Assembly: GCF_034929435.1 (NCBI RefSeq)
Contig: NZ_JAYFUM010000032.1
Span: 1-57,138 of the forward strand
Reading direction: 5' to 3'
DNA: 57,138 nt
Origin: Arcicella rigui
GTDB taxonomy: Bacteria; Bacteroidota; Bacteroidia; Cytophagales; Spirosomataceae
Shown here: one piece after another, positions 8,854 to 16,643 of the stretch
Position numbering within the stretch: the stretch's first letter is position 1
Layout: every line of letters starts with the position of its first letter
Program-made: the position numbers and the translations under genes
Notes under the pieces: generated by a model
Database searches by the model: none
What the model saw: the letters and a program-made list of their open reading frames with translations, nothing else
What the model was told of the DNA's origin: nothing

Positions 8854-9894
8854 CTAAACCGCAGGTTCTTGCTGAGATAAACAGTGGAAACTGCCTTGTC
8901 CCCAAATAATATCTGTGGCATCTAAACCTATTACTGGACGGTCTTTAAAAAGCCCAGAAAGAATATCTAAAGCAATGTCATCATTTTTGCATTGATAAGT
9001 CGGGACGATTACCGAAGCGTTGGTAATCAAGAAATTAGCATAAGAGCCAGGCGTTCTGAATTCATCAATCACTACTGCCGAAGGCATTGGCAACTCTACT
9101 ACATTCAATTGTTTGCCATTTACCAAACGCATTTGCTTGAGCAACTGTAAATTATCGTTCAGTACTTCGTAGTTATCATCATTTTTATCATACTCTACTG
9201 CTGCCACTACGGTATCAGCATTTACAAAACGCACCGTATCGTCCACATGACCGTCGGTATCATCACCCACGATACCATCATTTACCCAGAGTACTTGTTC
9301 TTGTCCGTAGTAGTCGCACAAGTATTGTTCTATCTGAGCTTGGTTTAAATGCGGATTTCTGTTTGGATTCAATAAACACGAGCGGCTTGTCAATACCGTA
9401 CCAGCTCCATTAAATTCTACTGAACCACCTTCCATAATAATGTCAGGAGTAACGGCATTCAAGCCACGATATTCAGCAATTTTATTCGGCAAATTATTGT
9501 CATCGTCATAAGGAGGGTATTTTCCGCCCCAAGCATTATAACCCCAATTTACAATCATACGCTGTTTAGTTTCGGGATTAATCAAGAATGCAGGGCCGTG
9601 GTCTCTACACCAAGCATCATTCGTTGGGTTGATTAATATTTCAATTTGCGTTTCATCAATACCATACTTGGGTAATTCATTCAAAATAAAGGACTGTAAT
9701 TTTTCATCATTTACGTTCAAACAAACCTTTTCACCCTGAGTAATCGCCTTGATAAAATTGAAGTATTGAGGATACATTTTGGCTAATTTGTCACCTTGCC
9801 AAGAGTGGTCGTTATGTGGGAAAGTAAGCCAAGTTGCTACGTGTGGATGCCATTCGGCAGGAAAAAAATATCCTTGAGATTTTGGAGTAAGCAT
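8854..9894 (-). CDS. aguA: Agmatine deiminase
   Basis: Hydrolyses agmatine to N-carbamoylputrescine and ammonia, a step from arginine toward putrescine. The 346-residue length fits the agmatine deiminase/peptidylarginine deiminase family. Family motifs are visible in order: EWHPHVATWLTFPHNDHSW near the N-terminus, DAWCRDHGPAFL around residue 95, GYNAWGGKYPP, EGGSVEFNG, GDDTDGHVDD around residue 205, and the nucleophile cysteine at about 338 in GQGSFHCLSQQ. It is cytoplasmic, with no signal peptide. No partner genes for polyamine synthesis lie next to it, so it appears to be a single-gene unit. It has its own -7 element upstream and a hairpin downstream. Confidence 0.92.
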   Translation of the reverse strand: MLTPKSQGYFFPAEWHPHVATWLTFPHNDHSWQGDKLAKMYPQYFNFIKAITQGEKVCLNVNDEKLQSFILNELPKYGIDETQIEILINPTNDAWCRDHGPAFLINPETKQRMIVNWGYNAWGGKYPPYDDDNNLPNKIAEYRGLNAVTPDIIMEGGSVEFNGAGTVLTSRSCLLNPNRNPHLNQAQIEQYLCDYYGQEQVLWVNDGIVGDDTDGHVDDTVRFVNADTVVAAVEYDKNDDNYEVLNDNLQLLKQMRLVNGKQLNVVELPMPSAVVIDEFRTPGSYANFLITNASVIVPTYQCKNDDIALDILSGLFKDRPVIGLDATDIIWGQGSFHCLSQQEPAV

Positions 9895-9914
9895 TTTTAA
9901 TTGGTTTTAAGGTG

Positions 9915-9922
9915 CAAAAATA
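9915..9922 (-). promoter_or_regulatory. -7 promoter element of agmatine deiminase gene
   Basis: TATTTTTG on the minus strand, a full match to TAnnTTTG, about 20 bp before the ATG at 9894. Confidence 0.5.
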
Positions 9923-10007
9923 AGGATTAATCTTTAAAGCTATGAGCAATCTGGTTTCAGATTTCGGCAATCAGATTTTAGCTTTTATTCGTACTCATAA
10001 TAGTTTT

Positions 10008-10065
10008 AATTATCAAAGCCTTGCCATAACCTTTTTTGTAAGGCAACTGCAAGGCTTTAATAATT
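10008..10065 (-). terminator. Hairpin after pyrE, member of a small repeat family
   Basis: 17-nt arms (10008-10024 with 10049-10065, one mismatch; core AAAGCCTTGC/GCAAGGCTTT) enclose a 24-nt loop ending GGCAACT. It lies just beyond the stop codon of pyrE on the minus strand. A related structure with the same 24-nt loop length and the shared word GGCAACTGCAAGG is at 53050-53097. Confidence 0.6.
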
Positions 10066-10088
10066 AAATTCTTAAAAATTTGGCGATA

Positions 10089-10730
10089 CTAATTTGCTTT
10101 CCATTCAGAAGGATTATGTCTCCATTCTTGTAAAGTAATTAATTGACTTTCAGAAACATAGTTTTTAGCAACAGCTTCTTTGATAAGTGTTTCATAATTA
10201 CTTAATGTATAAACTTTAAGGTTTTTTTCAGCGAAGTTTTTATCTGCAATTTCAAAACCGTAAGTAAAAATAGAAACCATTCCAAGCACATTTGCTCCAG
10301 CTTCACGAAGAGCATCTACGGCTTTTAATGAACTTCCGCCTGTTGAAATCAAATCTTCAATTAAAACTACTTTTTGTCCGGGTTTTAATTGTCCTTCAAT
10401 TTGATTGCCCATTCCGTGTTTTTTAGGTTCAGGACGAACATAACAGAAGGGAAGGTCGAGCCAATCAGCGACTAATGCACCTTGTGGAATACCAGCAGTA
10501 GCCACACCAGCAATAATATCAACATCTCCCCAATAAGCTTGAACAGCCGAGGCAAGCCCGTTTTTGATAGCAGTACGCACTTTAGGAAAAGAAAGAGTGA
10601 TTCTGTTATCACAATAAATAGGTGAATTCCAGCCTGATGCCCATTTGAATGGTTGGTCTGGACTTAGCCTAACAGCTTTGACTTCGAGTAGCATTGAGGC
10701 TACGGTTTCTGCAAGAGTTGGTTGTGCCAT
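10089..10730 (-). CDS. pyrE: Orotate phosphoribosyltransferase
   Basis: Joins orotate to PRPP to form orotidine 5'-phosphate, the fifth step of pyrimidine synthesis. The 213-residue protein carries the PRPP-binding motif VVLIEDLISTGGSSL at residues 121-135 and the family segments ASGWNSPIYCDNR and RPEPKKHGMGNQIEG. I chose the start at 10730 (MAQPTLAETV). The frame is open back to 10856, but that extension (CYRNEYVYFIVKLNFCYE) has no family counterpart and would run over the -7 promoter element at 10757-10764. It is divergent from the Nudix gene, with 138 bp between. No other pyr genes are nearby, which is common for scattered pyrimidine genes in this phylum. Confidence 0.95.
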   Translation of the reverse strand: MAQPTLAETVASMLLEVKAVRLSPDQPFKWASGWNSPIYCDNRITLSFPKVRTAIKNGLASAVQAYWGDVDIIAGVATAGIPQGALVADWLDLPFCYVRPEPKKHGMGNQIEGQLKPGQKVVLIEDLISTGGSSLKAVDALREAGANVLGMVSIFTYGFEIADKNFAEKNLKVYTLSNYETLIKEAVAKNYVSESQLITLQEWRHNPSEWKAN

Positions 10731-10756
10731 TTGATAGTTTTTGTTAAATCTGACAG

Positions 10757-10764
10757 CAAAATTA
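10757..10764 (-). promoter_or_regulatory. -7 promoter element of pyrE
   Basis: TAATTTTG on the minus strand, matching TAnnTTTG, 27 bp upstream of the chosen pyrE start. It supports the shorter start codon. Confidence 0.5.
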
Positions 10765-10868
10765 AAAACTCTCAGTAATGTTTCGTAACAAAAGTTTAAT
10801 TTTACGATGAAATATACATATTCATTTCTGTAACAGGGCAAATCAACAAGGAACAATCAAAACAAAAA

Positions 10869-11552
10869 ATGATAATTTTCATTAATGAAAGACTAATTAA
10901 AGTCGTTGGGAAAAAGAAAGCCCAAGCACTTACAACCACTGAATTTGATCACTTGATAGACGCTCAGTTAGAAGTAATTAAAGTCAATAATTTAAAAGGA
11001 CACGTCTTGATTATCAATGTGTTGTCCCCAACTATTTCTCGTTTGTTTACGATTCTTAAAAACGAGAATCTTCCTCATTTACAATCTATCACACTGGTTT
11101 CTGAAAACAAGGAAGCTACCGAAGACCAAATTAAATCACAGTATAAAGTGGTAAAAGCAGCTGGTGGTGTGGTGAGAAATGAACATGGAAAAGTTTTGAT
11201 GATGTATCGCTTAAAAAAATGGGATTTACCAAAAGGTAAGCTTGATAAAGGCGAATCCTTCAAAGTAGCTGCTGTGCGTGAAGTAGAAGAGGAATGTAAT
11301 GTGAAAGCCAAATTGGAAGAGAAAATTTGCACAACTTATCATACTTATACGCACAAAAACGAAGCAATTTTGAAACAAACTAAGTGGTATTCGATGGAAT
11401 TATTAGATGATTCTAACATGAAACCACAGTTTGAAGAAGATATTGAAAAGTTGGAATGGATGGACAGAAAACAAATTCATACAGCTTTGATTAATTCATA
11501 TTATTCTATCCGATATGTATTGAAAAAGTACTTTTACGAAAGTGATGTTTAG
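10869..11552 (+). CDS. Nudix hydrolase
   Basis: A 227-residue pyrophosphohydrolase. The Nudix box begins at G123 (GKLDKGES) and continues through REVEEEC with the glutamates that bind the catalytic metal. Residues 1-90 form an extra N-terminal region (MIIFINERLIKVVGKKK...) that I do not recognise; proteins with this two-part plan are common in Bacteroidota. The substrate cannot be read from the sequence: nucleoside diphosphate derivatives or capped RNA are all possible. It is transcribed away from pyrE and converges on the helicase operon across a long word-repeat spacer. Confidence 0.85.
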   Translation: MIIFINERLIKVVGKKKAQALTTTEFDHLIDAQLEVIKVNNLKGHVLIINVLSPTISRLFTILKNENLPHLQSITLVSENKEATEDQIKSQYKVVKAAGGVVRNEHGKVLMMYRLKKWDLPKGKLDKGESFKVAAVREVEEECNVKAKLEEKICTTYHTYTHKNEAILKQTKWYSMELLDDSNMKPQFEEDIEKLEWMDRKQIHTALINSYYSIRYVLKKYFYESDV

Positions 11553-11710
11553 TTGTCAGCTTTGAGCTATCAGCTATGAGCTTTGGGATTTTTGACTTGG
11601 AGACTAAAAGACTAAAGACACAAGACTGATAGCTCAATGCTCACAGCTCACGGCTCAATACTGATAGCTCAAAGCTCATAGCTCAAGGCTCACAGCCCAC
11701 AAAAAAGCTC
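11553..11710. repeat. Reiterated-word intergenic repeat (AGCT type)
   Basis: The spacer between two convergent genes is almost wholly built of variants of AGCTATGAGCTTTG on one side and GCTCATAGCTCAAGGCTC on the other, with a short GACTAAAAGACTAAAGAC segment between. The two halves are roughly complementary and could form one long imperfect hairpin. Similar spacers occur at 24070-24159 and 38925-38995. Confidence 0.7.
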
Positions 11711-13147
11711 CTAATCAAAAAAATCATTGTGAAAATTCAATAAAAACACTTCATGGGTTGCACGGGTGACAGCCGTGTAAAGCCATCTGATAAAGTCTTC
11801 GTTGATATTTTCGTCAGTCAAATATCCTTGTTCTATAAAAACAGCATTCCATTGCCCACCTTGTGATTTATGACAAGTAAGAGCGTAAGCAAATTTTACT
11901 TGCAAGGCGTTCAAATAGGGGTCTTTTCTGATTTCCTCATTTCTTAGTTTTTTGCTGGCAATATGCTCGTAGTCTGCCGAAACAGAGTCATAAAGGGCTT
12001 TGTTTTCATCTTTAGACATCGCAGGCGTGTTGGTATAGAGTGTACTCAACATTACTTTGGCTTCGATATGCGGATGTTCTTCGTAGTCGAGCAAACGAAG
12101 CGTAAGGGTAGCAAATCTAAACCCGTGCATCTCTTCAATACCCCTAATTTTCATTACTTCTACAAAATCGCCATTTGCCAAAAAGCCCGCAGGTGAATCT
12201 TCGCCAAGCCAATGATAGTTGTTTCGGACAATCATCAATAAATCGCCAGCCGATAATTCATCCTCCATCGAAAATATTTGTTGACGAATGTATCGGTTGT
12301 ACTGTACGGCTGTTTTGTTGGAGCGAGTGAGAATGATAGTGTTTTCTCTACCAAATTTTCGATATGCGTAGTTCAAACCATCTTCCAGTTTTTCGCCCGT
12401 CATTTTATAGAAATCTTTAAAACCTTTAGTATTAAAACTGATTTGCGGTTTTTCATCTTTCAAAATATCTCGCAGATTGGTCGCATTAAACAAAATACCA
12501 GAATCCGCATCCTGACGCATCACTTCGGTAAGTACTTGTTCCATTACACCCAAATGGAACTGTCCTTCCATGTAGCCTTTTTCCAAAGCAGGCGACATCA
12601 ATTTGCCCACAGGAGGCAATTGGGCAGTATCGCCTACAAAAATCACTTTATTGAAATTATAGTCTAATTCAGGATGCGAAAAAATGAATTTCATCAAATC
12701 TGTCAATAGTCCTGGCGTGCCAAATTCGGCATCATCCGAAATCATCGAAGCTTCGTCAATGATAAAAATCGTTTTAGTGGCATAATTATTTTGCAACTGA
12801 AACTCTAAACTACCTGTAAACTGATTAGCAACTTGTCGGTAAATCTTCTTATGAATCGTTAAGGCTTTAGTTTTAGAGTAATTACTCATCACTTTTGCCG
12901 CACGACCAGTAGGAGCGAGGAGGATAGCCTTATAGCCAAATTTGGGCAATACTTTCATAATGGTACTCAAAACCGTAGTTTTACCAGTACCAGCGTAGCC
13001 TTTTAACAAAAAACATAAAGGCCCAAAATCATCTTGATTAGGGATAAATTTATCCATTTTCAAGAAAAGTTCGATTTGACCATTGGTCGGTTCAAAAGGA
13101 AACTTTTGGCGTAGTAAGAATGAAGGGGTTGGTTTTTCTGTTGACAT
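11711..13147 (-). CDS. RecD-like ATP-dependent DNA helicase
   Basis: A 478-residue superfamily 1 helicase. Visible motifs: Walker A GYAGTGKTT (50-58), LLAPTGRAAKVMS (motif Ia, about 77-89), Walker B IIDEASMISD (129-138), FVGDTAQLPPVG (motif III), and the C-terminal UvrD_C-like ALTCHKSQGGQW and WLYTAVTRATHEV (motifs V and VI). Proteins of this type are widespread in Bacteroidota and are usually considered housekeeping, acting in DNA repair or recombination. Here the ATG at 13147 directly abuts the TAA of the HNH nuclease gene (13148-13150), so the two must be translated from the same message, probably with coupling. Whether it functions with the ATPase-nuclease pair is an open question. Confidence 0.88.
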   Translation of the reverse strand: MSTEKPTPSFLLRQKFPFEPTNGQIELFLKMDKFIPNQDDFGPLCFLLKGYAGTGKTTVLSTIMKVLPKFGYKAILLAPTGRAAKVMSNYSKTKALTIHKKIYRQVANQFTGSLEFQLQNNYATKTIFIIDEASMISDDAEFGTPGLLTDLMKFIFSHPELDYNFNKVIFVGDTAQLPPVGKLMSPALEKGYMEGQFHLGVMEQVLTEVMRQDADSGILFNATNLRDILKDEKPQISFNTKGFKDFYKMTGEKLEDGLNYAYRKFGRENTIILTRSNKTAVQYNRYIRQQIFSMEDELSAGDLLMIVRNNYHWLGEDSPAGFLANGDFVEVMKIRGIEEMHGFRFATLTLRLLDYEEHPHIEAKVMLSTLYTNTPAMSKDENKALYDSVSADYEHIASKKLRNEEIRKDPYLNALQVKFAYALTCHKSQGGQWNAVFIEQGYLTDENINEDFIRWLYTAVTRATHEVFLLNFHNDFFD

Positions 13148-13768
13148 TTATTTATAAAAGTATAGGAGTTCTTCAATAAAGTTTCGGTATCCATAATCGT
13201 TTATATCAAACTCTTCCTCTTTTTTAAAGTTTCTAATAGCTATTAATCTCATTTTAACGATAGATTTATCGTTGAGTTTAAATACTTCAATAGTTTCTTT
13301 CGCTCGTTCAGTATATGCTTTTCCTTTACGTTCATTGACCAAAATTTCTCCTGTACTTGTATCAAAGAAAAAATAATCGTTTGGATGATAGTCCTCAGCA
13401 TCTGGTCTTAAAATCAAATCGCTGTATTGTGCTAATTTTGATTTATTACATGCAGCACAAGACAAATAAAGGTTTGTCCACTCGTAAGCTAATTCTTCGT
13501 GCCTGCTTACTGGTTTGAAGTGGTCTATTTGAAGGTCTGTTTTAGCTCTTGCATCAAGAGGATATTTATCACAGTACGAACAGTGTTCGTGGGTCAATGT
13601 TTTAAGAGTCTCTATTATTTCATCATGGTAATTAATATTCTTAATTTTCCACGAGTGTTTATGTTTTTTATTTGTTTTTCGAGCGTCGATAAATTTTTCG
13701 GTCCACTCTTTGCCTTTTTCTTGTAAAAACTGAGGTTCTGAAGTTGGGTGTCGAGTTATTTTAAACAT
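13148..13768 (-). CDS. HNH endonuclease, PtuB-like
   Basis: A 206-residue nuclease of the HNH family found as the second gene of Septu defence systems and of some retrons. Visible: a zinc knuckle pair C63xxC66 (CSYCDKY) and C104xxC107 (LSCAACNKSK), the active-site DHF at 82-84 (LQIDHFKPVSRH), and the asparagine of CNKSK. I start at 13768 (MFKITRHP), 7 bp after the ATPase stop; the open frame extends upstream to 13885 inside the ATPase gene but that part is only the shadow of the other frame. In Septu the ATPase partner is thought to control the nuclease, which cuts nucleic acid on phage infection (family knowledge). No reverse transcriptase is visible nearby, so a retron is unlikely. Confidence 0.8.
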   Translation of the reverse strand: MFKITRHPTSEPQFLQEKGKEWTEKFIDARKTNKKHKHSWKIKNINYHDEIIETLKTLTHEHCSYCDKYPLDARAKTDLQIDHFKPVSRHEELAYEWTNLYLSCAACNKSKLAQYSDLILRPDAEDYHPNDYFFFDTSTGEILVNERKGKAYTERAKETIEVFKLNDKSIVKMRLIAIRNFKKEEEFDINDYGYRNFIEELLYFYK

Positions 13769-13775
13769 TGGAAAT

Positions 13776-15059
13776 TTAGGCGATAACTTGTTTACGTATT
13801 CTGTTAATTTGATGTACTTGTGGAGCAATGACAGCCATGATTTCATCAGGACGATTTTGATTTTGGAAGAAAGTAATGATAGCATTCCATTCTTCTAAAT
13901 TTTCTTCATTTCCTTTCAAAATTTCTTTAGTGATTTTTCTAAATCTATCTAATTTTGATTCAATCTCATTACCAAAACGCTCTTTTATGCCGAAAATCTC
14001 TTCTAAAATGGTATCATAACTTTCTGCATCTTCCGACAAAACAGGCTCGCCATCCAAAACGGCATAAGCTCCCTCTTTCTTTAATTTGTGCACCCAAGCA
14101 CCGTCCACAGAACCAACTACAAAGGGCGAGTGTGTAGAAATAAAAATCTGAGCATTTTTAAAGAGTTTTTGTACAACAGGCAAAATTTTACGTTGCCAAG
14201 CTGGATGAAGATGTACTTCTATTTCGTCTAAGAAAAGAATAAAATTGCGGTCGAAGATGGGAACATCAAAAGCCCATCCGATTTTAGACATACGCATTAC
14301 TAAATCCCCAATCCAAGAAATTAAACTTTTTAAGCCATCAGGTAGCGTAGTTAAAACCATTCTTTGCCCATGAAAAATAATGTTCAAGTGCATTGTATTA
14401 ACGTTGAGGTCGAATCTGACTTGCTCATTCGTTATTTCTTCAATAATTTCCTCTATTAACTTAATATTATTTCTATATCTTGATGCTTGCTCAAAATCTC
14501 CTTTTACAATTGATAATGCTTCTTGTGCAATAGCTGAACCTATCCATTGCGTTAGTTTATCAGTATTAATAGAGTTTTCAAAACTTAAAGCACCATGTAG
14601 AGCATCAGGAAATAAAGAATTCACTTTATCAATGGAAATCATTTTTGACGAATTTACTCGTCTGTAACCAGAATAAGCAAATAGAGCAAACGAAACACCA
14701 AAGCGATTATCAATCCTTGTTTGAATATCTTTACCAATCAAATATTTTGAGATGTTAATTTGTAAAATATCTTCAAAACTAAAAGAAGTAGAATGCTTTT
14801 CAGGATGTGTTTTTATGTTGATTAAGCTTTTGTTGTCAATAAGTTTATTTAAGAGTATATTTTGTTCTGAATTATCAATTTTATACTTGCCAATTTCAGC
14901 CAATGCCTCCAAAATCGTACTCTTCCCCGTTCCATTTTCTCCTGTTAAAATATGGATTTCAGCTTTTTCTGGGTCAGTCTTTTTAGGAAAGTCCATTTTT
15001 AGATGCTCAAAAGCTCCTATTTTATTGATTTCTAAACTTTCTATCCGAAAATTTTCCAT
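13776..15059 (-). CDS. SMC-like AAA ATPase, PtuA-like
   Basis: A 427-residue ABC/SMC-type ATPase. Walker A is GENGTGKST (40-48), Walker B with the signature glutamate is FILFLDEIEVHLHP (about 273-286), and the His-loop is FISTHSPFVVGS (about 308-319). The C-terminal 100 residues are helical with no TOPRIM nuclease motif visible, which fits PtuA of Septu better than OLD-type nucleases. It is directly upstream of the HNH gene, and has its own -7 element at 15154. The pair is a likely Septu type defence system; the assignment rests on gene order and motifs, since PtuA-type ATPases are sequence-diverse. Confidence 0.75.
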   Translation of the reverse strand: MENFRIESLEINKIGAFEHLKMDFPKKTDPEKAEIHILTGENGTGKSTILEALAEIGKYKIDNSEQNILLNKLIDNKSLINIKTHPEKHSTSFSFEDILQINISKYLIGKDIQTRIDNRFGVSFALFAYSGYRRVNSSKMISIDKVNSLFPDALHGALSFENSINTDKLTQWIGSAIAQEALSIVKGDFEQASRYRNNIKLIEEIIEEITNEQVRFDLNVNTMHLNIIFHGQRMVLTTLPDGLKSLISWIGDLVMRMSKIGWAFDVPIFDRNFILFLDEIEVHLHPAWQRKILPVVQKLFKNAQIFISTHSPFVVGSVDGAWVHKLKKEGAYAVLDGEPVLSEDAESYDTILEEIFGIKERFGNEIESKLDRFRKITKEILKGNEENLEEWNAIITFFQNQNRPDEIMAVIAPQVHQINRIRKQVIA

Positions 15060-15153
15060 GATATTTTGTGCTTGTTTGCTTAAAAATACTCAAAATTTCT
15101 GAGTCAATCATAATCTATGACAATCCTTTGCAAGGCAAATAAATCTACCTCCA

Positions 15154-15161
15154 CAAAAGTA
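15154..15161 (-). promoter_or_regulatory. -7 promoter element of the ATPase-HNH-helicase operon
   Basis: TACTTTTG on the minus strand, matching TAnnTTTG, about 95 bp before the ATPase ATG. A TTTG lies 16 bp further upstream. It sets the three genes apart from the phosphodiesterase gene above. Confidence 0.45.
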
Positions 15162-15197
15162 CAGAAAGCTCTTCATTCAAAGAAGTAGCGATTTCAT

Positions 15198-15710
15198 TTA
15201 CATTTCGCCTTTAGTGCGTCTGGGCATTTCTATTACTTCTACTTCAAAAATTCTTTTGCCTTCAATCTTGAGTTTTATCGCCGTTTGTACAGTATGAAAA
15301 CCATGCGTGCCTGCCGCTCCTGGATTGATAAACAACATTCCTTTGCGGGCTAAATCTCGTTTTACTTGTAAAATATGCGAATGCCCACAAATAAAAATAT
15401 CGGGTGTTTTGATACTGAAACAGGCTAAAGCATCAGGTTTGTACTTGGATGGAGCTCCAGCGATGTGCGTCATGCCGATACTGAGTTCTTCGCAAGTGAA
15501 GTGATTGATTTTGGGGTAAATTTGTCGTAAAGTTTCACCGTCAATATTCCCATAAACGCCTTGAATCGGTTTTAGGGCTTCTAATGTATCAGAAAGAGCT
15601 ACATTTCCCCAATCTCCAGCGTGCCAAATTTGGTCGCACCAATCTATATGTGTCATTAGGCGTTCGTCCAGATAGCTGTGAGTGTCTGAAATAATAAGTA
15701 TTTTTTGCAT
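15198..15710 (-). CDS. YfcE/MJ0936-type metallophosphoesterase
   Basis: A 170-residue calcineurin-like phosphodiesterase of the YfcE type. The two-metal ligands are visible in order: SDTHSY near residue 8-13, HAGDWGN near 30-36, YGNIDGE near 53-59, a histidine in MTHIAG, and ICGHSHIL near 108-115, followed by FINPGAAG. Such enzymes cleave phosphodiesters in vitro, but their natural substrate is generally unknown. It is cytoplasmic with no signal peptide. It diverges from the hypothetical gene at 15951 and lies 138 bp upstream of the ATPase operon. Confidence 0.88.
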   Translation of the reverse strand: MQKILIISDTHSYLDERLMTHIDWCDQIWHAGDWGNVALSDTLEALKPIQGVYGNIDGETLRQIYPKINHFTCEELSIGMTHIAGAPSKYKPDALACFSIKTPDIFICGHSHILQVKRDLARKGMLFINPGAAGTHGFHTVQTAIKLKIEGKRIFEVEVIEMPRRTKGEM

Positions 15711-15950
15711 AATTGTTACGAAGGAGTACTAATGAACGTTCCTTTAAAAAGAAACCCTTTCCTTAGAAATTGTGTTGTATATTATCCCAACAGTTTTTTA
15801 TTTTTTTCGATACTGTTCAAAGAAACACAAGATTTATTTGTCGAATTTGATAAATGGATTCAATTTTGTCAAACAGTTTATCAAAAGGTAATTTTCTTGA
15901 AGGCATTTTGGAAAATTGTATGTACTCATCAAAACCAATTTTGTGTTATT

Positions 15951-16592
15951 ATGGCTGTAAAACATTTTGAAACCATTCTTTACGAAAAGCTTGAACCCTT
16001 TTTTAGGAATTATGATTTTGTTTTATTGGCAGAAAAAAAACAATTTCGTAAAAATACACTAACGGGCTTTCAGAACGTAATTTTTACGGCAACAGCTTAC
16101 CAAGACGAAATTTGGTTGGAGGTAAACATTGGTTGCCGAAGTCATCAAGTAGAACAAATCGCTCAACAATTTTTGGGAAATACCCGTGATTACTGGGCTG
16201 ATTCAAATACCTTGGTAATTTCAATCGGGAAATTCAATGATGCAAAATATTTTCGGTATAAAATTTTCAATGAAAATGATTTAGAAGATACTTGCGAGGC
16301 TATCAAAGAATTTTTAGAAAATACTGGCTTTCCTTTCTTGAATAAATCAGATAATTTAAAAGCCATTAATAATATCTTTAACTTACAACCTTCAAGCCCT
16401 TGTAAGTATTTGTACAATCAAACGCACAGAAGTTACAAAGGGATTATTACTGCCAGATTAACGAATGATGAGCGTTTTTTGGACTTATCAAACACTCATA
16501 GAAATGTTTTAAGACGGAACGGAGCAAACCCAGACGAGTTACTTACTTTTGAAAGAATACTGAGTTTCCTCCTATACCAGTCGGTGAATTAA
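15951..16592 (+). CDS. Hypothetical protein
   Basis: A 213-residue protein, not recognised with confidence. I start at 15951 (MAVKHFETILYEKLEPFF), where normal coding character begins. The frame is open back to 15705, but that part is full of F, C and Y and overlaps the start of the divergent phosphodiesterase gene. A CAATTTTG, one base off the -7 consensus, lies just before the chosen ATG. The layout (an N-terminal helix, then FTATAYQDEIWLEVNIGCR) resembles small DUF4304-like proteins, but this is only an impression. No signal peptide. It is followed closely by the hybrid sensor gene on the same strand. Confidence 0.6.
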   Translation: MAVKHFETILYEKLEPFFRNYDFVLLAEKKQFRKNTLTGFQNVIFTATAYQDEIWLEVNIGCRSHQVEQIAQQFLGNTRDYWADSNTLVISIGKFNDAKYFRYKIFNENDLEDTCEAIKEFLENTGFPFLNKSDNLKAINNIFNLQPSSPCKYLYNQTHRSYKGIITARLTNDERFLDLSNTHRNVLRRNGANPDELLTFERILSFLLYQSVN

Positions 16593-16643
16593 TCAAAAAT
16601 TTATCAGAATTTTCATATCTTGCGTTTGGAAGATTAATATTGG

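Noticed and set aside
11553..11710. CRISPR array
   Set aside because: The repeated words are about 10 bp, degenerate and contiguous; there are no constant-length repeats with unique spacers and no cas genes.
13499..13726. Plus-strand frame inside the HNH nuclease gene
   Set aside because: Shadow of the nuclease gene, which has clear catalytic motifs on the minus strand.
13148..15059. Retron with ATPase-HNH effector
   Set aside because: No reverse transcriptase gene or msr/msd-like structure was seen around the pair.
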